Shown here piece by piece: positions 35,958 to 43,069 of a stretch of 64,000 nt of DNA. The stretch spans positions 372,001 through 436,000 of the forward strand of contig NZ_QVNQ01000005.1 of assembly GCF_003432485.1 (NCBI RefSeq), read 5' to 3'. Under the pieces are notes generated by a model, which saw nothing but the letters and a program-made list of their open reading frames with translations, did no database searches and was not told where the DNA came from. Position 1 is the first letter of the stretch, and each line of letters starts with the position of its first letter. Position numbers and translations under genes: made by a program. The DNA comes from Actinomadura spongiicola. GTDB lineage: Bacteria > Actinomycetota > Actinomycetes > Streptosporangiales > Streptosporangiaceae.

Positions 35958-36169
35958 TCGAGCCACACCCCATCCCGGCCACTCTCACCTACCCGACCGG
36001 TGCCACGGGCGGCGCCGGAACGGGCAGGTGCTCCAACTGCGGAAGCGTGGCCAGCGTGCGAGTGCTGCCCAGCGGGCGGCACCGGTGCGGGTGCGGACAC
36101 CGCTGGACCCCCACGACCCCAAACCCGGTCCGGCGAGCGCCCAGAAAGCCCGACGGCGGCACGGCATAG
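35942..36169 (+). CDS. Small zinc-ribbon protein
   Basis: 75-aa protein from ATG 35942 (an upstream ATG at 35915 is possible; AAGGGAG lies between). CSNCGS and CGCGH, about 20 residues apart, form a short zinc ribbon, and the tail is basic and proline-rich. Likely a nucleic-acid or protein adaptor; family not recognised. Confidence 0.5.
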   Translation: MPDMVIEPHPIPATLTYPTGATGGAGTGRCSNCGSVASVRVLPSGRHRCGCGHRWTPTTPNPVRRAPRKPDGGTA

Positions 36170-36262
36170 CTCCGAGACCAAGCAGGCTCCGGGCGGTGTA
36201 GCCGCACCATCCCGGAGCCCTCCTCCGATCACATCCAGCAACCACCTGGAAGGACCAGCCTG

Positions 36263-36409
36263 ATGTTCATCATCCCCTGCCCCGCCGAGCTCGGCATTCT
36301 GCGCGCCAAGGAGAACGACGCGGCCGCAGGCAAGTCGAGCGACTGGCCCGAGGGTGAGCCGCAGGAGATCCGCGACGCCTACGACACCGAGCACGGCAAG
36401 AAGAAGTAG
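36263..36409 (+). CDS. 48-aa small element protein
   Basis: ATG 36263 with GGAAGGACC upstream; the peptide starts MFIIPCPAELGILRAKEND and ends in a lysine run. The stop is two bases before the next GTG. Strong ribosome site and coding bias support it. Function unknown. Confidence 0.5.
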   Translation: MFIIPCPAELGILRAKENDAAAGKSSDWPEGEPQEIRDAYDTEHGKKK

Positions 36410-36411
36410 CC

Positions 36412-36717
36412 GTGATCATCCCGCTGCGCTCCCCTGACGGAAAGCCGGACTACACCCGCTTCGCCGAATGGTTCGCGCTGTGCGACCAGTGTGACGCGAA
36501 AACCGTGCTCAGCCGACTGGACAGCTGGCTGATTCCCCGCACTACCAGCGGCCGCATCTACTGTCCCCGCTGCGCCTGCCGCACCGCCCAGCAGCTGCTC
36601 ACCGAAGCGTTCCCGGCCAACCCGCGCCAGCGCACCCGCATCGCCGTCACTCGGCTGCGGACGGCATTGCGTGGCCCCTTGCGCCGCCTCACCTACCGGC
36701 CGCGTCACGCCCGCTGA
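36412..36717 (+). CDS. Small zinc-finger protein
   Basis: 101-aa protein from GTG 36412. CDQC at residues 24-27 and CPRC at about 51-54 are spaced like a zinc ribbon, and the C-terminus is Arg-rich (RLRTALRGPLRRL). Likely a DNA/RNA-binding accessory factor of the element. Not assigned to a family. Confidence 0.6.
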   Translation: MIIPLRSPDGKPDYTRFAEWFALCDQCDAKTVLSRLDSWLIPRTTSGRIYCPRCACRTAQQLLTEAFPANPRQRTRIAVTRLRTALRGPLRRLTYRPRHAR

Positions 36718-36756
36718 CCTGCCCACACCCCGCTATCTCTGAAAGGACGACCACAG

Positions 36757-37182
36757 ATGATCGAGATCAGAGCGGACGAGCACGACCAACCGATCACCGC
36801 CGACGGCCCGCACAATCACGAGCGGACACGCGCGGTCGCGGCCGGGATCGACACCGCGTTCCGGCTACTCAACTACGCCACCATGAGCCCGACCGGGCTG
36901 GCCTACCCCAGCGACGTCTACAGCGTGCTCGGTGAACTGTCGTCCGCCATTCACAAGTTGCCCCAGGCCCTGCAGCAGATGGACGAGTTCATCACCAACC
37001 AGGTCGGTAGCGGTCAGGCCCGGGAGCATCCGAAGTACGGGCCCTACGACGGCGACGCCAACGCCGCCGCCCGCGCGCTGGCCAGCGTCACACGCGAAGC
37101 ATCCGTCGCCGCGTCTCAATTGGGCCGCCTGCTCGGCGAGGCCCAGTCGACGGTCCGCGGGCTGGAAGCCGCGCTGGGCTGA
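36757..37182 (+). CDS. Helical element protein, unknown
   Basis: 141-aa mostly helical protein from ATG 36757 (GAAAGGACG upstream). The pattern SDVYSVLGELSSAIHKLPQALQQMDEF and the terminal ASQLGRLLGEAQSTVRGLEAAL suggest coiled-coil packing. Similar short proteins recur in actinomycete integrative elements, but I know of no function. Confidence 0.6.
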   Translation: MIEIRADEHDQPITADGPHNHERTRAVAAGIDTAFRLLNYATMSPTGLAYPSDVYSVLGELSSAIHKLPQALQQMDEFITNQVGSGQAREHPKYGPYDGDANAAARALASVTREASVAASQLGRLLGEAQSTVRGLEAALG

Positions 37183-37458
37183 ACAACCGCATCCAGGCAC
37201 CGGGACACACGAGGCAGGGATGCTTTCACCGGTTCCCCGCTGAGCTTCGCCCTCCTCGCGACGAGATGATTCCCAGCGCTCGCCAGCCCCGAAGGCGACC
37301 GTGATCGTTCCGGTCGCCTGGCCGAGCCTTTCGCCGTGGTCGACCGACACTTCCCGGCCTGCCAGTGCGACGTGCACGCCGCCGACATCGATCATGAGCA
37401 CCGCCTTACACCCACCCATGCCACTCAGCCCGAGCACGTCCGCTGACAGAGGCCACAC
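37183..37458. other. Gap before the clamp operon; possible antisense or remnant coding
   Basis: No ribosome-site-supported gene. On the minus strand 37400-37240 reads MIDVGGVHVALAGREVSVD and continues to about GAGERWESSR with strong GC third-position bias, but it has no convincing end and runs antisense into the upstream gene. On the plus strand the frame ending at 37444 (RHFPACQCDVHAADIDHEHR) is also open. One of these may be a gene remnant. Confidence 0.3.
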
Positions 37459-37490
37459 AGCCATGGACTGCCCCCGGGCAGTCCATGGCT
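37459..37490. promoter_or_regulatory. 15-bp perfect hairpin directly before a ribosome site
   Basis: AGCCATGGACTGCCC (37459-37473), a 2-base loop, and its exact complement (37476-37490) abut GGGAAGGAGC of the next gene. It could be an operator or an RNA element controlling the clamp operon. Confidence 0.55.
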
Positions 37491-37508
37491 GGGAAGGAGC
37501 TGATCCCG

Positions 37509-37757
37509 ATGCAGACCCGCCCCACTCCGCCAGCGTCCCCTCCGCATATGGCCCCGTTGCCGATGCACCATCGCGCGTTCGCGGCCTTCGCCGACGACAT
37601 CGTCGCCGTGTGCGAGCGGCACGGCATTCCGGTGTGGCTGGACGACACCCGGCGGGACCTGGAAGCGACCTTGTGGTGGTTCGTGCACCCCGACCTGGCC
37701 GGTACCGCCACCGACCCCTACCGCGACCTTTGCGACTACCACGACGAGGGTGAGTGA
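37509..37757 (+). CDS. Small protein upstream of the sliding clamp
   Basis: 82-aa protein from ATG 37509, after AAGGAG. HHRAFAAFADDIVAVCERHGI and LDDTRRDLEATLWWFVHPD form a compact alpha/beta domain without known match. Its stop overlaps the GTG form of the dnaN start, so they are co-translated and may act together. Confidence 0.6.
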   Translation: MQTRPTPPASPPHMAPLPMHHRAFAAFADDIVAVCERHGIPVWLDDTRRDLEATLWWFVHPDLAGTATDPYRDLCDYHDEGE

Positions 37758-37762
37758 CCAGC

Positions 37763-39025
37763 ATGAAGTTCGTGATCGACACCGCCGCGTTCGCCAACGC
37801 CGTCGGCTGGGCCTCGCGCTTCCTACCCGCCCGGCCCCCCGTACCGGTCCTGGCCGGGATCCGGCTGCGCGCCGACGACGGCCGCCTCACCGTCACCACC
37901 TTCGACTACGAGGTGTGCGCCCACGCCGAGACCGACGCCGACGTCGGCCAGGACGGCACCGTACTGGTCTCCGGTCGGCTACTCGCCGAGATCGCGCGGC
38001 GGCTGACCGCAGGCACCTGCGAGGTCAGTTGCGAAGGTGCCACAGTGTGGCTGCGTGCCGGGCGTGCCGCCTTCAGTCTGCTCACCATGCCGGTGGAGGA
38101 CTACCCCAGCCCGCCGCCCGAACCACCGGCGATCGGGCAAATCGACGCCGCCGTGCTCACCCACGTGATCGGGCAAACCGTCGTCGCCGCCAGCCACGAC
38201 ACCACCGTCCCGGCGCTGTGTTCGATCCGCATCGACCTGCGGCCCGACAACCCGCCAGCGCTGTCGGCCACCGACCGGTACCGCGTCGCGCTTGGGGCCG
38301 TCCACGGCTGGCAACCCGCCATCGCCAACCCCGACGACACCGCCGTTCACCATGCCGACGACGGTTCCGGCAGCCGCACGGCCAGCGCCACAGGGCTTTA
38401 CGCAGGGGCCGAGCCGGTGTTCGTGTACTGGTCGACCATGGCCGAGATCGCCAAGACCATGACAGGCGACGGCCACCTCACCCTAGGGCTGACACTCAAC
38501 GACGACAGCAAGCCGCAGCTTCTCAGCATTCGGGGAGCCGGTCGGACCCTCATAACCCGGACGCTGGACGGCGCCGCGTTGGACTACGCCAAGTTGCTGG
38601 ACAAGCCGCGGCCGCACCGCGTTCGGGTCGACACGACCGCGTTCCTGAACGCCGTCCGCAACGTCGCGGTCGTCGCCGAACGCAACACACCCATCCATCT
38701 GACCTTCACCACCACCCCACAGCAGGACGACGGCGATGGTGACCCGGCTGGAGAGATGACCCTGCAGGCCGGGTACGGCGACGAAGCCACTGGCCGCGAC
38801 ACCCTACCCGCCCTTATCCAGAGCGATACCGGCGGCGTTCCACCCGGCATCGCCTTCAACCCCGACTTCCTGGCGGCCGCCCTAGGTGCGCTGGGCCCCG
38901 GCATCACCTACCTGTGCTTCGCCGATAAACCCGCTGTGGCGGCCCTGCTATGCGGTGCCGCGCCAGACGACGCCGCTGAACCGGCCTATCGGCATTACCT
39001 AATGCCGATCCGCGCCACCTGCTGA
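37763..39025 (+). CDS. dnaN: Element-encoded DNA polymerase III beta subunit (sliding clamp)
   Basis: 420-aa beta clamp starting MKFVIDTAAFANAVGWASRFLP, the standard first strand and helix of DnaN. The clamp fold follows: PVLAGIRLRADDGRLTVTTFDYE (domain 1 end), LTVRATDRYR-like SATDRYRVALG (domain 2) and terminal YLMPIR, the usual final strand of DnaN that ends in a Met-Pro-Ile/Val-Arg motif. It is longer than the usual about 376 aa because of insertions, including an Asp-rich loop near 310. The chosen ATG is nine bases inside a GTG alternative. Bacterial dnaN is normally beside dnaA; finding one among mobile-element genes implies it serves element replication. Confidence 0.88.
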   Translation: MKFVIDTAAFANAVGWASRFLPARPPVPVLAGIRLRADDGRLTVTTFDYEVCAHAETDADVGQDGTVLVSGRLLAEIARRLTAGTCEVSCEGATVWLRAGRAAFSLLTMPVEDYPSPPPEPPAIGQIDAAVLTHVIGQTVVAASHDTTVPALCSIRIDLRPDNPPALSATDRYRVALGAVHGWQPAIANPDDTAVHHADDGSGSRTASATGLYAGAEPVFVYWSTMAEIAKTMTGDGHLTLGLTLNDDSKPQLLSIRGAGRTLITRTLDGAALDYAKLLDKPRPHRVRVDTTAFLNAVRNVAVVAERNTPIHLTFTTTPQQDDGDGDPAGEMTLQAGYGDEATGRDTLPALIQSDTGGVPPGIAFNPDFLAAALGALGPGITYLCFADKPAVAALLCGAAPDDAAEPAYRHYLMPIRATC

Positions 39026-39081
39026 CCTCGGCCCTCGCCGACCTCACCCGCCACGCGGCTGCACAGACGGAGGCCTGTGTC

Positions 39082-39291
39082 ATGACCGAGTTCTTCGTGA
39101 TTATCACGATCAGCATTCCGGTCAACAACGGTACCGGTGCCATGCATAGCACGTTGACGCGCACCCTGCGTGTCAGCACGGGCACCACGCGATCAGCGAT
39201 CTTCGAGCACGTCTTCAAGTCGATGCCCCGCCAACTCCAAAGCGGGAACGTCATGTTCTTCAGCGCCGAGCCGAACCGCATTCCGCACTAA
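39082..39291 (+). CDS. Small element protein, unknown
   Basis: 69-aa protein from ATG 39082 with GGAGG eight bases upstream. It starts MTEFFVIITISIPVNNGTGA and has a C-terminal FEHVFKSMPRQLQSGNVMFFSAEPN stretch consistent with a small alpha/beta fold. Function unknown. Confidence 0.6.
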   Translation: MTEFFVIITISIPVNNGTGAMHSTLTRTLRVSTGTTRSAIFEHVFKSMPRQLQSGNVMFFSAEPNRIPH

Positions 39292-39355
39292 GTTCGGCCG
39301 CACAGGTTCCCCATTACTTTTCTTCTGGGCCGAAACCTTTCCCAGGGAGACGACC

Positions 39356-39604
39356 ATGACCAGCAATTGCGCGTTCACCGCCACTGAACTGGAACTGATC
39401 GCGCGAGCTTTGAATGCGCGGGCCGACGTTTACGCCCGGGTGGCGGGGATGGCGGTCACAGTGCCCGACTACGAGATCGCGACCCGGGCCACGCGGCGGC
39501 ACCGCGCCCTGGCCAATCGGGTCTGCGCAGCCCGCGACGCACATCCCTGCAGCCCCGGATTCCTCCTGGAAGGAGCACCGGACCCCGATGGACAGCATGG
39601 ATGA
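39356..39604 (+). CDS. Small helical protein, unknown
   Basis: 82-aa protein from ATG 39356; CCAGGGAGA precedes it. TATELELIARALNARADVYA and TRATRRHRALANRVCAARD are amphipathic helices. Its end overlaps the next start by 17 bases, so it is translated with the DUF2637-like gene. Confidence 0.6.
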   Translation: MTSNCAFTATELELIARALNARADVYARVAGMAVTVPDYEIATRATRRHRALANRVCAARDAHPCSPGFLLEGAPDPDGQHG

Positions 39605-40826
39605 AACGGCCACCTGGCCGACCAGTCCGGGCGATAACGGCCCGGGTGATGACAGCCGCGGCGATGCCCGGCCGGAAGGCTCTGACCACGAAGCGGCCGG
39701 GCTGCCGGACGTTGGGCGCATCATTCTGAGCAAGCGGGGCGAACTGGCCTGTAAGGCCGTTCTGGTGGTGGTGGGCGCCCTGTACGTGGTGCTCATGTGG
39801 GTGTCCTACACCAACGCCAGGACGGCGCTGCTGGAGGCTGGGGAGCCCCGGCATTTGGCGGAGTTGCTGCCGCTGGGCTTCGATGTGGCCGGCACGGTGC
39901 TGGTGGCGCTGTCGCTGGTGCTGGCCGTCCGCGAGTCGCGCGGCCAGCTGGTGACCCGGCTTTACGGAATCGTACTGGTGGTGATCAGCGCCGGGATCGG
40001 CGCCTGGTACGGGCGCACGGTCGGGGGCGGATGGTTCAGCTGGTTTGTCGCCGCGCACGCGCTGATGGCGGTCACGCTGGCGGTGTTCGCCGAGAGTGTG
40101 GCGTGGCTGCTGCGGGCCCGGATCGACGCCGCCATCGGTGTGGAACGCGTCCCGATGGTGATGTGCTTGACCAATCCCGGCGCGTGGCGTGAGGCGAACA
40201 TGTACCGGCTGCGGCACCGCTCTCCTGTTTCTTCTGCCCTGGTGATGCGGGACGAGAAAATCAAGGCGGTTTCCCGAGTGGTGGAAGCCGCCCAGGAAGA
40301 CGCCGGATACAAGGGCACCAAAGCCAAGAAAGTGCGAGCGGCGATCATGCGGGCGTGCCGGGACGGCACCCTGCCCGTCGCGGCGATCGAACGGGCCTGC
40401 GAAACCGGCCTGGACGAAACGGCCTCCCGCCGCCTCCTCGTCGACGCCGCAAAGGCGATGATGGCCAGCACCGCAACCGACACCATTTCCGGAACCGACC
40501 CCCTGGCCGCACTGCTTAGCGGGCACGACGGGGGCGATCCCAGGGCGATCCGGGGGCGCAGTGCACCGGCGCTGACCGGGGAGGATGTCCAAGCTGGGGG
40601 CGATCCGGGGGCGATCCGAGGGCGGGTGGGAAAGCTGCTCGAATCTGGCCACAACGTCAGCGACGAGCGGATGTCAAGCATCGTCGCCGAGGTCGAACAA
40701 GCCTCCGGTAAACCCATGGCCATTTCTGACATCGCGTACGCGCTGAGTATCAGCAAGGCCAGGGCGGCGACCATTCGGAAGATTACCCCGAAAACCATCG
40801 CGAACGGCTCCGGGCGGCACCGGTAA
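39588..40826 (+). CDS. DUF2637-like (Spd-type) membrane protein with C-terminal HTH
   Basis: 412-aa protein from ATG 39588 (GGAAGGAGC upstream). About four membrane segments lie between residues 50 and 165 (VLVVVGALYVVLMWV; LLPLGFDVAGTVLVAL; LVVISAGIGAWYG; HALMAVTLAVFAESVAWLL). A long cytoplasmic part ends in a winged-helix-like region (MAISDIAYALSISKARAATIRK). DUF2637 proteins are typical of actinomycete conjugative elements, where Spd proteins help mycelial spread. A repeat GGDPxAIRGR occurs twice near residues 320-345. Confidence 0.75.
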   Translation: MDSMDETATWPTSPGDNGPGDDSRGDARPEGSDHEAAGLPDVGRIILSKRGELACKAVLVVVGALYVVLMWVSYTNARTALLEAGEPRHLAELLPLGFDVAGTVLVALSLVLAVRESRGQLVTRLYGIVLVVISAGIGAWYGRTVGGGWFSWFVAAHALMAVTLAVFAESVAWLLRARIDAAIGVERVPMVMCLTNPGAWREANMYRLRHRSPVSSALVMRDEKIKAVSRVVEAAQEDAGYKGTKAKKVRAAIMRACRDGTLPVAAIERACETGLDETASRRLLVDAAKAMMASTATDTISGTDPLAALLSGHDGGDPRAIRGRSAPALTGEDVQAGGDPGAIRGRVGKLLESGHNVSDERMSSIVAEVEQASGKPMAISDIAYALSISKARAATIRKITPKTIANGSGRHR

Positions 40827-40901
40827 GACCGCGTTAAGTCGCGGGGCGTGGAACCAGGCGAACTGTAGACCGGTCACCTTCCCCATTCCATCTGGAGGCT
40901 T

Positions 40902-41090
40902 ATGAGGAAGATTAAGACCAAACTAATCAGCGGCCAGGATCTCCGCCAAGGTGACGTTCTCGCCTCCGGTGATGAGGTGATCGAGGTCCACCACGACCCG
41001 GAAGGCACCTGGATCGAGACCTTCCGGGGGAACTTCGGCTACGCCGACGGGCAGTCCTGGCGGGTTCAGTTGCCCAGGCCGCAGCGCTAA
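40902..41090 (+). CDS. Small element protein, unknown
   Basis: 62-aa protein with TGGAGGC nine bases before ATG 40902. SGQDLRQGDVLASGDEVIEV resembles a short beta-barrel. Such small proteins are common in actinomycete mobile elements; no function known. Confidence 0.6.
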   Translation: MRKIKTKLISGQDLRQGDVLASGDEVIEVHHDPEGTWIETFRGNFGYADGQSWRVQLPRPQR

Positions 41091-41211
41091 TTACCCAATA
41101 GCACCTAGACCGGCGATGGGGTACTCATCCACCTCGGTGTCCCGGTGCTTCATCCCGCCGACCAAAGACCTCCCAAAGTCCGGGGCGACCCGGCCGTGTT
41201 CGTGTGCCCAG

Positions 41212-41249
41212 AAATGACCGGGCGGGCGTTGGCGCCCGCCCGGTCATTT
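41212..41249. terminator. Strong intrinsic terminator
   Basis: A 17-bp perfect stem (41212-41228 with 41233-41249) with TTGG loop, A-rich on one side and TTTT on the other, so it works in either direction. It separates the clamp/Spd block from the membrane-protein block. Confidence 0.8.
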
Positions 41250-41306
41250 TGTGCTGCACAGAAAAGCGAAGTTCTCTCTTCCATCAAATCAAAAGGGGAT
41301 CTTGTG

Positions 41307-41465
41307 ATGTTCAAACTGCTCTGGCTGCCGGTGTTCTGGGCCTTCGCCGCCATCATCGCCTACGAATGGAACCTCAACGGCGTGTTCCTGGTCATCGCGC
41401 TGGCCACCGGCACCGCCGCCGCGCTGTGGGCGACGTCCGGCGACAGCAAGGAAAGCGGTAAGTAG
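41307..41465 (+). CDS. Small membrane protein
   Basis: 52-aa protein from ATG 41307 (AAAAGGGGA upstream) with two hydrophobic segments (LLWLPVFWAFAAIIAY and VFLVIALATGTAAALW). Its stop TAG overlaps the next GTG. Probably part of the transfer machinery; not identified. Confidence 0.65.
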   Translation: MFKLLWLPVFWAFAAIIAYEWNLNGVFLVIALATGTAAALWATSGDSKESGK

Positions 41466-41935
41466 TGGCGGCCAAGCCGCACACGGTGCAAGGGGCGGAC
41501 CGGACGGTGGATTCCGTTGACGTTTCGCCCCTACCCACCGTCAACGCTTCGCAACGCGCCGGTGCCCCCCGGCGCGTGCCCACCGGTGACGTGCCGGAAA
41601 GTGATGCCGCCGAGGGGGCCGCAGAAGTTGCTGGTGGCCGGATCGGGAGGTTGTGCTCCTGGCTGATGGCCGGCGTCCACCCGCCCGACATCTGGGGTGA
41701 CCGGCCCGGGGTGGCCAAGCTGGCTGCCTACGCCCGTCACGGCGGCGGTGCGCCCGCCGACGGGCCGCTGCGCACCGGCCAGATCTGGTGGTTTCGGCTG
41801 GTGTGCCTGCCGATCACTGCGTGGGCCTATTGGAAAGCGTGGGCGCTGGAGCGTCCCATGCGCGGCGTACCGGTCCTGATCGTCCAGGTCTGGTGGTGGC
41901 TGCTCAATATGGCCGTCTTCCTCCACCTGCTGTGA
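41465..41935 (+). CDS. Membrane protein of the transfer block, unknown
   Basis: 156-aa protein from GTG 41465, coupled by TAGTG. The N-terminal half is hydrophilic; the C-terminal half holds two hydrophobic stretches (RLVCLPITAWAYWKAW and VLIVQVWWWLLNMAVFLHLL). Trp-rich helices are typical of small Tra/Spd proteins in actinomycete elements. Function unproved. Confidence 0.65.
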   Translation: MAAKPHTVQGADRTVDSVDVSPLPTVNASQRAGAPRRVPTGDVPESDAAEGAAEVAGGRIGRLCSWLMAGVHPPDIWGDRPGVAKLAAYARHGGGAPADGPLRTGQIWWFRLVCLPITAWAYWKAWALERPMRGVPVLIVQVWWWLLNMAVFLHLL

Positions 41936-41963
41936 AACACCAAAACAGGAAGGAGTCGATCAC

Positions 41964-42599
41964 ATGGATGCTGTTACCGGTCTGGTGGCCGCGCTCAACG
42001 GGCTGGACCTGGCGGGCATCGCGCTTAACCTGGTGTTCCTGACGATTCCCGGACTGGCCCTGGCGAAGGGCCTGAAGCGGTTCCGCAGCCCCGGCCAAGA
42101 CCCCGGCGGGTTCCCCGGCGAGACGGAAAGCGGCGGGCGCGGCGGCCAAGTCAAGGCGCACCTGCAGCGAGCCGGCGGGCAGGTCGCCTCGTTCGTCACC
42201 ATCGTGGCCGTGCTGACGGCCGGGCTCGGCCTGGTTCCGCTGGCGCGGGCCGGTTACGAACTGGTCGCCGGTGTGAATGAGGCGGCTCCTGCGGTCGTCG
42301 GCGTCATCGTGGTGGCGGTGCTGCTGGTCAAGGGATTGGTGATGGCCCGCGACCTGATGGACGGCAAGGTCGATCGGCCACTGCTGTGGCTGGCGCCGGT
42401 GCCACTGCTGGCACTGCTGGTCTGGGTCGCACCGGTGGTCGTCGACCAGATCACCGATCAGGCCGGTCAAACCGTCCGGATGGTCGTGGACCAGGCCAAG
42501 ACGGATGTGCAGGACCGCGAGGCCGAACAACCTTCCGGCGACAAGCCCGGTCAGGACGACGAGCCGCGCGGCTCGGACACGGGTGAGCAGGGCCGATGA
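41964..42599 (+). CDS. Multi-pass membrane protein of the transfer block
   Basis: 211-aa protein with AGGAAGGAG before ATG 41964. About four membrane helices (near residues 10-35, 75-95, 105-125, 140-160) and an acidic cytoplasmic tail rich in Asp/Gln. It overlaps the transglycosylase-like gene by ATGA. Likely a component of a conjugation or spread apparatus; no family recognised. Confidence 0.65.
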   Translation: MDAVTGLVAALNGLDLAGIALNLVFLTIPGLALAKGLKRFRSPGQDPGGFPGETESGGRGGQVKAHLQRAGGQVASFVTIVAVLTAGLGLVPLARAGYELVAGVNEAAPAVVGVIVVAVLLVKGLVMARDLMDGKVDRPLLWLAPVPLLALLVWVAPVVVDQITDQAGQTVRMVVDQAKTDVQDREAEQPSGDKPGQDDEPRGSDTGEQGR

Positions 42600-43031
42600 G
42601 CAGGGTCATCACGGCCGCCGCGATAGCGGGCACGCTCGGTGTGGCCTGCATCAACCCCGGCGTGTTCCGCGATGTCCCGATGCTGGGCGAGTTGGTCACC
42701 GTCGCTGCCGCCTTCACCGCCGCCCCCGGTGCCGGTGAAGGCGGCAGTAGCCCCAGTACAGGCGCCCCCGGGGTGGGCGACAGTAAGGGTCCAGACAGAG
42801 CCGACAGTGCTGACGACCAGGCCGGTATCCCGGCCACCTGGCGCTCCTACGGCCGCGACGGCGATGGCGACGGACGCAAGGACGTCCACAACCCCGCGGA
42901 CGCGATTCCGGCCGCCGCCCGGTACCTGTGCGCGCACGGCGCTGCGACCAATTTGCGCGGCCCTGTGGCACTACAACCACTCCTGGCGTTACGCCGCCAA
43001 CGTCCTGGCCGTGGCCGACCGGCTGCGCTAA
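42596..43031 (+). pseudogene. Lytic transglycosylase-like protein, frameshifted
   Basis: The first frame (ATG 42596) has a hydrophobic N-terminus and then IPATWRSYGRDGDGDGRKDV and ADAIPAAARYLCAHGAA, the calcium/catalytic-region pattern of SLT-type transglycosylases. Around 42959 a one-base shift is needed to continue into ALWHYNHSWRYAANVLAVA, the conserved C-terminal helix, which stops at 43029-43031. As sequenced, the original frame runs on to 43069 with unrelated residues. Either the gene is broken, is rescued by frameshifting, or there is one sequencing error. An intact version would open peptidoglycan for DNA transfer. Confidence 0.7.
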
Positions 43032-43069
43032 CCGCCAATCGACCAGCACCCGAAGGGGGGAATCCCTAA

